DNA of 8,164 bases, from positions 1-8,164 of the forward strand of contig DBCE01000186.1 of NCBI GenBank assembly GCA_002292895.1, given 5' to 3'. The notes beneath the pieces were generated by a model that did no database searches, was not told the DNA's origin, and saw only the letters and a list, made by a program, of their open reading frames with translations. The position numbers were made by a program, and so were the translations under genes. Positions 1 to 7,488 of this stretch are shown piece after piece. The stretch is from Phycisphaerales bacterium UBA966. Its GTDB lineage: Bacteria; Planctomycetota; Phycisphaerae; Phycisphaerales; SM1A02. Every line of letters begins with the position of its first letter. The first letter of the stretch is position 1.

Positions 1-184
1 CGCACGCGCCGTTGCGGCTGGCTGCACATTCCGTCCGCTGGCAGACACCGTGCGTGACACGCTGGCGTGGTGGAACAAGCAACACCCCGACGCCTATGTA
101 TGGGGCGCTAAGCCCGGCCAACCAGGCCTATCAGCGGAGCGCGAATCAACCATCATCACCGAATGGGAAGCGTCAAAGAAGTGA
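1..184 (+). CDS. SDR-family NAD-dependent epimerase/reductase, C-terminal end (partial)
   Basis: The reading frame starting at base 2 is open from the window edge to a TGA at 182-184 and gives the last 60 residues of a protein. They contain TFRPLADTVRDTLAWW near the start and GLSAERESTIITEWEAS at the end. Extended-SDR proteins annotated as NAD-dependent epimerase/dehydratase or isoflavone-reductase-like often end this way, with an (L/T)xFRPLA-(D/E)T-x-RDTLAW segment and then GLSxERE. The Rossmann nucleotide-binding part and the catalytic YxxxK lie outside the window, so substrate and reaction cannot be told. The stop overlaps the start of the next gene, which suggests co-transcription and translational coupling. 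The family call rests on the tail alone. Confidence 0.7.
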   Translation, partial: ARAVAAGCTFRPLADTVRDTLAWWNKQHPDAYVWGAKPGQPGLSAERESTIITEWEASKK

Positions 185-930
185 CTCCTGAAGAATTCCC
201 TGTTGGACCATTGGCGGCACCCGAGCAATTGATGCTCGCTGGTCCACGACCGCGACTGGAGGAACTCTGGCGAGTCATTCGCATCGCGGTGGAATTCATT
301 CGTGGCTTTCGACGGTTGCACTTTGTCGGTCCGTGCGTGACGGTGTTTGGCAGCGCGCGCTTCCCCGAAGACCATCGGTGGTACGCCATGGCGCAACAGG
401 TGGGCGCTGAGCTTGGCCGGCGCGGGTTTACCGTGATGACTGGCGGCGGCCCCGGGATCATGGAGGCCGCCAATCGCGGCGCGCGTGAGGTGGGCGCACC
501 CAGTATTGGTTGCAACATCTCCCTACCGAATGAGCAGAAGCCGAATCCATGGTGCGACCAAACCGTGGAGTTCCGCTACTTCTTCATTCGCAAAGTGATG
601 CTGCTGAAGTACTCGTATGGATTCGTGGTGCTACCGGGCGGATACGGCACCATGGATGAATTGTTTGAAACGCTCACCCTCATGCAAACAGGGAAGATTG
701 CTGACTTTCCAGTGGTGATTATGGGCAAGGGCTACTGGGATGAACTGGATGACTTCATTCAGCGGCGCATGATTCCAGACGGAACGATCGATAAGGCAGA
801 TCGCAGTCTTGTAAAGGTCACCGATGACCCAGTAGAAGCGGCAGCATTCATCGCTGAAGTCACGCAACGGCGATTCGGGCTCCGCATCGGCGCGCGCGCG
901 CGCAAGCGTTGGTGGTTGTTCGAGGGCTGA
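163..930 (+). CDS. LOG-family protein (cytokinin riboside 5'-monophosphate phosphoribohydrolase type, TIGR00730-like)
   Basis: This 255-residue protein carries the two LOG signatures: GGGPGIMEAANRGA at about 94-107 and PGGYGTMDE at 158-166, with the family's Arg-Lys pair at R143-K144 in FFIRKVMLLK. LOG proteins are cytosolic Rossmann-like enzymes. Characterised members cleave nucleoside 5'-monophosphates to base and ribose 5-phosphate. In bacteria this may serve nucleotide salvage or clean-up, and the older label 'lysine decarboxylase' is wrong. The MDE form and the roughly 45-residue N-terminal extension fit the larger type rather than the about 190-residue plant-like type. The start is uncertain. 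ATG at 163 overlaps the preceding gene by 22 bases. GTG at 181 (residue 7) would give a 4-base GTGA overlap with its TGA and has GGGAAG upstream at 165-170. The tail GARARKRWWLFEG is basic and aromatic, and is encoded partly by a (GC)7 run at 890-903. Confidence 0.9.
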   Translation: MGSVKEVTPEEFPVGPLAAPEQLMLAGPRPRLEELWRVIRIAVEFIRGFRRLHFVGPCVTVFGSARFPEDHRWYAMAQQVGAELGRRGFTVMTGGGPGIMEAANRGAREVGAPSIGCNISLPNEQKPNPWCDQTVEFRYFFIRKVMLLKYSYGFVVLPGGYGTMDELFETLTLMQTGKIADFPVVIMGKGYWDELDDFIQRRMIPDGTIDKADRSLVKVTDDPVEAAAFIAEVTQRRFGLRIGARARKRWWLFEG

Positions 931-942
931 CCGATATCGGTC
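929..942. repeat. 14-base perfect palindrome at the end of the LOG gene
   Basis: GACCGATATCGGTC reads the same on both strands and includes the last two bases of the LOG stop codon. It is followed by two mutually exclusive inverted repeats: GTCGCC at 940-945 with GGCGAC at 961-966, and CGCCGA at 948-953 with TCGGCG at 959-964 (5-base loop). No T-run follows, so a standard intrinsic terminator is not supported. It could be an operator for the downstream FHA-HD-GYP gene, an RNA structure that limits 3' decay, or chance. Confidence 0.35.
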
Positions 943-1005
943 GCCAGCGCCGAGTCGTTCGGCGACGGTTGGGTCTGTTGACCATAACGAGTATCACTCA
1001 CCTCT

Positions 1006-2568
1006 ATGGCACAGGCGTTCCGAATCACGATGGTTGATGGTCCCCCCGGCAGTGCCGGGCAGTTCGAGGTCCACTCCGACCGCCCCACCGTCATCGGGCG
1101 CGCGGACGACTGCCACGTCCAATTGCCAACGTTAACGATCGGCCGCCGACATGCTGCGCTGGTTTGGAGCACCGACCAAGGCACCGGCGAAGGGCACGTG
1201 CGGCTGCGCGACCTTGATAGTCGGACTGGCACCATGCTCAACGGAACCCGCCTCGCACGAAGCGCGGAGATTCGGATCGAATCGGGTGACCTCATTGGAG
1301 TTGGCCCCTTCCAATTCCGGCTCGATGGTGCGGACAACACGCAGTCCCCCATGCACTCCATTCGACTTGGTGAAGAGGATGTCAGCAGCGGAATGCTGGC
1401 GGAAGCCATTCTGCTTGAGCATCCAAATGCCCTTGCCGCCGATTACTTGGTGCATCTCCTCAACGCAACCGAATCGATGTCGCACGCAACAGATCTGGCC
1501 AGTGTGGCGGACGCAGCGGTGCGTTCGCTGGTTGCAGCTACTAGTTTTTCAAATGTCGCCTTCTTGCTGCAAGGCAACACGATTGATCGCATTGACGCAC
1601 TCGCATGTGCTGGGCGCATCCAAGATTCTACGGGTGCCGTCTTAGTCAGTCGAACCATGCTGCGCAACGCACGAGACCGCGCGTATGTCTATCACCGCGA
1701 AAGCAGCAATGCGCCCATACTTGCCAGCGAAAGCGTGCTGCGCATGGACATTCAAGAGGCCGCGTGCATTCCAGTGAAGACTGGAGCCACGTTCCACGGT
1801 TGGCTCTATCTCGACCGTCGCGGCGCGTCATCAAGCACAAATATTCATGAGGCCGTGAACTTTGCTGCTGCTATCGGCCACTTTGTAGGGCTCGCGCTTT
1901 CCAATGTGGCGCGCATGCAACTCCAAGAACGCATGGACCGTGAGCAACGCGAACTGTTCAGTGGCACCATGCGCACGCTCATTGAGGCGATTGATGCCAA
2001 GGATCCCTACACGCGCGGGCACAGCGATCGCGTGAGTCGCTTTGCCGCGCTGCTTGCCGAACGCGCCCAACTCGGAACGCCGTTCGTTGAGCAAGCGCGC
2101 TTGTGCGGGCTGGTGCACGACATTGGAAAGATTGGTGTGCCCGAGGAAATTCTGCGCAAGCCGACCAAGCTAGAAGTACATGAGTTCGCAGCAATCAAAC
2201 AGCACCCAGAGCGGGGGTTGTCCATGCTGCGTGATATTCCGCAACTGCGTGAGATCCTTCCGGGAGTGCTTGATCACCACGAGCGCTGGGATGGTCAGGG
2301 TTACCCCAACCAAAGCGCCGGCATGGACATCAGCCACCTCGGACGCGTCGTTGGCATCGCCGACGCGTTCGATGCAATGACAAGTTCCCGGTTGTATCGC
2401 CCCGCGCGAAACACTGCGGCGGCACTGGATGAGATTCGCAGATGTGCAGGTACGCAATTCGACCCCACCTTGGCTGAGGTCTTTGCCAACATCTCACCTG
2501 AAGAACTCGAGCCAATTATGTCACATCGAAGGCCGATGATGCCGGCGACCGATGCGCTGGGGACGTAA
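1006..2568 (+). CDS. FHA-GAF-HD-GYP protein, probable cyclic-di-GMP phosphodiesterase
   Basis: The 520-residue protein has three domains and no signal peptide or membrane segment, so it is probably cytoplasmic. Residues about 5-108 form an FHA domain, a phosphothreonine-peptide binder, with G31-R32, H49 and N79-G80 present. The usual SxxH serine is Gly46. Residues about 145-305 look like a GAF sensor domain (ACIPVKTGATFHGWLYLDRR). A short helical linker of about 305-325 leads to an HD-GYP domain at about 325-495. Its hallmark residues are present: H339, H371-D372 in HDIGK, H400, H424-H425 in HHERWDGQGYP (GYP at 432-434) and D453. This suggests an intact metal site for hydrolysing c-di-GMP or a related cyclic dinucleotide, gated by the GAF domain and recruited through the FHA domain. 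Activity and substrate are inferred. The gene follows the LOG gene by 75 bases in the same direction, and no strong Shine-Dalgarno sequence precedes the ATG. Confidence 0.92.
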   Translation: MAQAFRITMVDGPPGSAGQFEVHSDRPTVIGRADDCHVQLPTLTIGRRHAALVWSTDQGTGEGHVRLRDLDSRTGTMLNGTRLARSAEIRIESGDLIGVGPFQFRLDGADNTQSPMHSIRLGEEDVSSGMLAEAILLEHPNALAADYLVHLLNATESMSHATDLASVADAAVRSLVAATSFSNVAFLLQGNTIDRIDALACAGRIQDSTGAVLVSRTMLRNARDRAYVYHRESSNAPILASESVLRMDIQEAACIPVKTGATFHGWLYLDRRGASSSTNIHEAVNFAAAIGHFVGLALSNVARMQLQERMDREQRELFSGTMRTLIEAIDAKDPYTRGHSDRVSRFAALLAERAQLGTPFVEQARLCGLVHDIGKIGVPEEILRKPTKLEVHEFAAIKQHPERGLSMLRDIPQLREILPGVLDHHERWDGQGYPNQSAGMDISHLGRVVGIADAFDAMTSSRLYRPARNTAAALDEIRRCAGTQFDPTLAEVFANISPEELEPIMSHRRPMMPATDALGT

Positions 2569-2575
2569 CTAACAC

Positions 2576-2605
2576 CGCGAGCATGCATGCCGCGCATTCC
2601 GCGCG
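2576..2605. terminator. Possible hairpin terminator between convergent genes
   Basis: The 38-base gap between the convergent FHA-HD-GYP and lipoprotein genes holds two inverted repeats. One is CGCGAGCATGCATGCCGCG, with a perfect GCATGCATGC palindrome at 2581-2590 inside it. The other is a hairpin, CGCGC-ATTCC-GCGCG, at 2591-2605. On the plus strand it is followed by ATTACTTCTTC, which is only moderately T-rich, and on the minus strand there is no T-run. A weak bidirectional terminator is plausible but unproven. Confidence 0.35.
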
Positions 2606-2606
2606 A

Positions 2607-3095
2607 TTACTTCTTCGCGTCGGCTCCGGCCTTGACCTCAACCTCCAAGGTCAGGACCTGCTTGGCGGCAATGTTCTTGTCGGTGAGGCTCACCTGAGCA
2701 AACTCAATCTTGGTCTTGCCGACCTTGCGTGCGTGTAGGTGGTAGATGGTTTGCATGTCCGTGCCCGCCGCGAGCTTGCCGTCCGGCTCGATGTCAAAGG
2801 ATGCGTCCACCAACAGATACGCATCGTTGGGAGTACGGCATTGCCACTCGTATCCATCGCCGGACTTGGAGGCGAGGGAAACCTTGAAGTCTTCGCCATC
2901 GGTGGCAGTGCCGTCCGTGGACTTCGTCAGTTTCAAGACGTCACCCTGTGCGATCGGACCGCCGTTGTGATCCTTGCCACCCAAGAGAAGCCGCACGGCC
3001 ATCACCGGCGGTGGGCCATTCTTGCAGCCCTGCATCGGGACAGACACGCATGCGAGAGCAAGAAGAGCGATGGTGACTTTGGAGCACGTTGGCAT
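2607..3095 (-). CDS. Predicted lipoprotein with a chagasin-like (protease inhibitor I42-type) domain pattern
   Basis: The 162-residue product starts with a lipoprotein-type signal: MPTCSK, a hydrophobic stretch VTIALLALACVSV, then MQGC with the candidate lipidated Cys at 24 (Met at -3 is unusual for a lipobox). The frame is open to an upstream ATG at 3167, but that would add 24 non-hydrophobic residues before the signal, so I take ATG at 3093-3095. The mature part is beta-rich and resembles the chagasin fold in order: GDVLKLTKS at 52-60, an ASKSGDGYEW loop at 75-84 where chagasins have NPTTGYxW, GTDMQTIYHLHARKVGKTKIEF at 111-132 matching the Gly-rich loop plus the F-x-A-xx-G-x-(A/T)-x-(I/L) strand, and a VLTLEVEV closing strand at 147-154. 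Chagasin-type proteins inhibit papain-like cysteine proteases. Here the function is inferred from pattern only, and it may be just another beta-sandwich lipoprotein of the cell envelope. The gene diverges from uvrB. Confidence 0.75.
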   Translation of the reverse strand: MPTCSKVTIALLALACVSVPMQGCKNGPPPVMAVRLLLGGKDHNGGPIAQGDVLKLTKSTDGTATDGEDFKVSLASKSGDGYEWQCRTPNDAYLLVDASFDIEPDGKLAAGTDMQTIYHLHARKVGKTKIEFAQVSLTDKNIAAKQVLTLEVEVKAGADAKK

Positions 3096-3125
3096 GGTGA
3101 AAGGGTCTTTCGATGGCGTGTGGAT

Positions 3126-3137
3126 GAATCCTGGTTC
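3126..3137. promoter_or_regulatory. Imperfect SOS-box-like inverted repeat
   Basis: GAAT-CCTG-GTTC lies in the divergent region between the lipoprotein gene and uvrB. It matches seven of eight fixed bases of GAAC-N4-GTTC, the LexA site core of Gram-positive type bacteria. It sits 31 bases upstream of the lipoprotein ATG and 78 bases upstream of the uvrB ATG, which is far for repression of uvrB if transcription begins at the ATG. uvrB is SOS-regulated in many bacteria, which is the only functional reason to note it. A match this good is expected by chance in a region of this size at roughly one in twenty. Confidence 0.2.
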
Positions 3138-3202
3138 GCAAGCGGCGCCGCCGCAAGGAAACGGCACCCTACCCCCCTATCGGCGCACCCGCTCCACTCT
3201 CC

Positions 3203-3208
3203 TACAAT
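3203..3208 (+). promoter_or_regulatory. Candidate -10 element for uvrB (possible leaderless start)
   Basis: TACAAT matches the sigma-70 consensus TATAAT at five of six positions and ends seven bases before the uvrB ATG at 3216. This would place the transcription start at or next to the A of the start codon. No Shine-Dalgarno sequence stands before this ATG. The region about 17 bases further upstream (TCGGCG at 3180-3185) does not resemble a -35 box, which is common at leaderless promoters but also weakens the call. Confidence 0.4.
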
Positions 3209-3215
3209 TGTGCCG

Positions 3216-5303
<2,088 letters not shown>

Positions 5304-5490
5304 CGGATCAAGCCCAAATCGCGTGGTCAGAAATTCTCGGCGCGGTTGAATGAGGCACACTGATTTGCGAAGCGATCCTCGCTAACCTTTCAAGCAATTC
5401 CCGCAAGATCGATGGTGGATCGACCCTGATACGTGAGTGCCACGGCACCCTTGGCATTGAATCTAGTCCTAACAGTGGAGACTCGTAACG
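5304..5490. other. Intergenic region between uvrB and rfbB
   Basis: This is 187 bases without a credible gene. It holds small inverted repeats: AGCGA-TCC-TCGCT in 5371-5383, TCGAT-GGTGG-ATCGA in 5409-5423, and TGCCA with TGGCA in 5438-5456. None is followed by a T-run, so no terminator for uvrB can be named. TTGGCA at 5451-5456 resembles a -35 box, but no matching -10 box is found at normal spacing. A promoter for the rfbBD-glycosyltransferase group probably lies here, though I cannot place it. Confidence 0.4.
5477..5480 (+). promoter_or_regulatory. Ribosome binding site for rfbB (GTG start)
   Basis: GGAG lies 10 bases before the GTG at 5491. An in-frame TAA at 5470-5472 rules out a longer protein, and the Rossmann motif begins five codons after this GTG. 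The unusual start codon is therefore well supported. Confidence 0.55.
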
Positions 5491-6552
5491 GTGGCAATCC
5501 TCATTACTGGCAGCGCAGGATTCATCGGAAGCGCGTTTGTGCATTCATGGTTCCTGCACAGCGAGGAGCCTGCTGTCACACTGGATCTACTCACCTACGC
5601 AGGCAACCCAGATAATTTTGCGGGTCTACGCTCAGCGGCTGGCCATACGTTTGTCCATGGTGACATTGCGGATCGCAGCCTGATGCAACGGCTACTGGCT
5701 GAATTCCAGCCACGCGCAATCGTGCACCTGGCGGCGGAGACTCATGTCGACCGTTCTATTCGGACAGCCGATGCGTTCTTTCAGACCAATGTCATCGGTA
5801 CTACACGCCTCCTTGACGAGGTAACAGCGTATTGGCGAACGCTGTCTGAGGAACGGCAACGCGCGTTCCGATTCCTCCACGTTTCGACGGATGAGGTGTT
5901 TGGCGCACTGACCGCACATGATCCGCCCTTCAATGAGTCAAGCCCGTATCGGCCGAGCAGCCCCTACGCAGCAAGCAAAGCTGCGGCAGATCACGCGGTT
6001 TCCGCCTGGCATACGACACACGGTCTTCCCGTACTGACGACCCACTGCTCGAACAATTACGGTCCGCGGCAGTTCCCGGAGAAACTCATTCCGCTGTGCA
6101 TCGCACGCGCAACGAGTGGTGAACCCATACCTGTGTATGGCAACGGGGCGCAAATCCGCGACTGGCTCCATGTAGAAGACCATTGCGCCGCGTTACGCTT
6201 GGTATTAGAACGTGGCGCTGTCGGTCGGCGCTACAACATCGGTGGCTATGGCGAAACTGCCAATATTGACATGGTTCGTATGTTGTGCGAGATTCTTGAC
6301 CGCAAGCACCCACGCCAGAACGGCGAACCGCACCATAAGCTGATCCGCTTCGTGACCGACCGCCCTGGACATGATTGGCGCTACGCGATAGACCCGTCGC
6401 GTATTCGCGATGAACTTGGATGGGCGCCAAATGTTTCCCTTACCCAAGGGCTCGCAGACACTGTTGACTGGTACATCACTAATGCGCAGTGGCTTGAACG
6501 GGTGCGAACCGGCGAGTATCGATCGTGGGTTAGGACCCACTACGGCCAATGA
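5491..6552 (+). CDS. rfbB: dTDP-glucose 4,6-dehydratase RmlB
   Basis: This 353-residue extended-SDR enzyme converts dTDP-glucose to dTDP-4-keto-6-deoxyglucose, the second step of dTDP-L-rhamnose synthesis in the cytoplasm. The NAD-binding motif TGSAGFIGS is at 6-14. The acidic-loop region DLLTYAGNPDNF follows, a hallmark of RmlB. The catalytic triplet T133-D134-E135 sits in STDEVFG, and Y159-xxx-K163 sits in YAASK. The substrate-site stretch NNYGPRQFPEKLIP and the tail WLERVRTGEYRSWVRTHYG are also typical. Translation starts at GTG, so the first residue is Met despite the Val codon. Its stop overlaps the rfbD start by four bases (ATGA), which indicates translational coupling. The close relatives GDP-mannose or CDP-glucose dehydratase are unlikely given these RmlB-specific stretches and the rfbD neighbour. 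Confidence 0.96.
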   Translation: MAILITGSAGFIGSAFVHSWFLHSEEPAVTLDLLTYAGNPDNFAGLRSAAGHTFVHGDIADRSLMQRLLAEFQPRAIVHLAAETHVDRSIRTADAFFQTNVIGTTRLLDEVTAYWRTLSEERQRAFRFLHVSTDEVFGALTAHDPPFNESSPYRPSSPYAASKAAADHAVSAWHTTHGLPVLTTHCSNNYGPRQFPEKLIPLCIARATSGEPIPVYGNGAQIRDWLHVEDHCAALRLVLERGAVGRRYNIGGYGETANIDMVRMLCEILDRKHPRQNGEPHHKLIRFVTDRPGHDWRYAIDPSRIRDELGWAPNVSLTQGLADTVDWYITNAQWLERVRTGEYRSWVRTHYGQ

Positions 6553-7445
6553 CCATCCTGCTTTTTGGTGCGGAAGGTCAACTTGGGCGAGAGCTCGCGG
6601 TGTCACTTGCGGCGCTGGGGCCGGTGACAGCGCTGTGCCGATCGCACGTTGACCTCCGAACGCCGCTAGCCGCCGCAGCAGTGATTCGCAGTAGTCGCCC
6701 CCAGTTCGTTGTGAACGCTGCTGGGTATACGAATGTCGACGCTGCGGAATCGGAGCCGGAACTAGCGCAACGAATCAACGGCGATGCCGTGGGCGAAATC
6801 GCCGAGGCATGTTCATCGTGCGGATCTCACCTGCTGCACTTCTCAACTGACTATGTCTTTGCGGGTACCGGCACCGCGCCACACCGGGAGGAAGATCCGG
6901 TTGGCCCCCTGAACGCGTACGGTCGCAGCAAACTCGAAGGCGAACGCCAAGCGATGAACGCTGGTTGCCAACTGACCATTCTGCGAACAAGCTGGTTGCA
7001 TGCCCCGCGCGGAAAGAACTTCATTCGAACCGTACTAGCGTTGGCACAAACGCGTCATGAAATCTCCGTCGTGAGCGACCAGTTTGGCGCCCCCACATCG
7101 GCACGGTGGCTAGCGGATATTGCATCACACATCGCTCGCCGGTCACTGGCAGGAGATCGTCCAACACCGCGGGTGTTGCACGCCACCTCGCGCGGTAGCG
7201 CTTCATGGCATGAGGTTGCGCAAACTGCTCTTGCCATAGCAGTCGAGGCGGGCATGCCATCCCTGATTGCCAAGCACTCAATCACGCCGATCACTTCAAG
7301 TCAACTGCGATCACCCGCAGTGCGCCCGCTCAATTCGCGTCTATCAATCGAAACGCTGGAAAGTACCCTTGGCTTTGAGTGCCAAGCGTGGATCGACGGC
7401 GTGCGCGAAACGGCCTACGCCATCGCCAGAGAATCATTGTCGTGA
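6549..7445 (+). CDS. rfbD: dTDP-4-dehydrorhamnose reductase RmlD
   Basis: This 298-residue enzyme performs the last step of the pathway, the NAD(P)H reduction of dTDP-4-keto-L-rhamnose to dTDP-L-rhamnose. Visible motifs are the glycine-rich GAEGQLG at 7-13, VNAAGYTNVDAAE in the middle of the Rossmann fold, STDYVF at 99-104 and the catalytic Y124-GRS-K128. The LRTSWLHAPRGKNFIRTVL and SDQFGAPTSARWLA stretches are diagnostic of RmlD. The C-terminal SAVRPLNSRL-like segment (SPAVRPLNSRLS) is the family's substrate-side motif. The ATG lies within the rfbB stop (ATGA). The enzyme that makes its substrate, the epimerase RmlC, and the first enzyme, RmlA, are not encoded in this window. Confidence 0.95.
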   Translation: MTILLFGAEGQLGRELAVSLAALGPVTALCRSHVDLRTPLAAAAVIRSSRPQFVVNAAGYTNVDAAESEPELAQRINGDAVGEIAEACSSCGSHLLHFSTDYVFAGTGTAPHREEDPVGPLNAYGRSKLEGERQAMNAGCQLTILRTSWLHAPRGKNFIRTVLALAQTRHEISVVSDQFGAPTSARWLADIASHIARRSLAGDRPTPRVLHATSRGSASWHEVAQTALAIAVEAGMPSLIAKHSITPITSSQLRSPAVRPLNSRLSIETLESTLGFECQAWIDGVRETAYAIARESLS

Positions 7446-7480
7446 ACAGCGAATCCAATCAACATAGCCGCTGCGGGACT

Positions 7481-7486
7481 GAGGAA
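7481..7486 (+). promoter_or_regulatory. Ribosome binding site for the glycosyltransferase gene
   Basis: GAGGAA ends two bases before the ATG at 7489, with the GAGG core four bases from it. It is the clearest Shine-Dalgarno sequence in the window and supports this start within the 43-base gap after rfbD. Confidence 0.6.
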
Positions 7487-7488
7487 CG

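Noticed and set aside
890..903. (GC)7 run near the end of the LOG gene, considered as a phase-variation repeat
   Set aside because: Seven dinucleotide units in a GC-rich coding sequence are too few to argue for slippage. It lies after the conserved catalytic motifs and encodes Ala-Arg repeats in frame.
978..983. TTGACC as a -35 box for the FHA-HD-GYP gene
   Set aside because: At 16-18 bases downstream there is only ACCTCT next to the start codon, so no sigma-70 promoter can be completed.
759..1409. 216-residue minus-strand open frame
   Set aside because: It lies across the LOG gene end, the gap and the FHA domain. Its composition is low-complexity, as expected for the antisense of GC-rich codons, and no domain is visible.
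1151..1645. 164-residue plus-strand frame inside the FHA-GAF region
   Set aside because: It is an out-of-frame shadow of the 520-residue protein, whose frame carries the conserved FHA and GAF residues.
3096..3167. Longer start for the lipoprotein at 3167 (24 more residues)
   Set aside because: The extra residues (MPFPCGGAACEPGF...) precede the signal peptide, which makes no sense for export. The ATG at 3095 gives a normal short n-region and hydrophobic core.
2739..3215. N-terminal extension of the uvrB frame by 159 codons, open upstream
   Set aside because: The UvrB family N-terminus starts exactly at ATG 3216. The extension has no recognisable content and lies opposite the lipoprotein gene, whose signal peptide and domain pattern are convincing.
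5304..5490. Possible small RNA, tRNA or riboswitch in the uvrB-rfbB gap
   Set aside because: There is no cloverleaf, no long conserved-looking stem and no T-run terminator, only short 5-base stems expected by chance.
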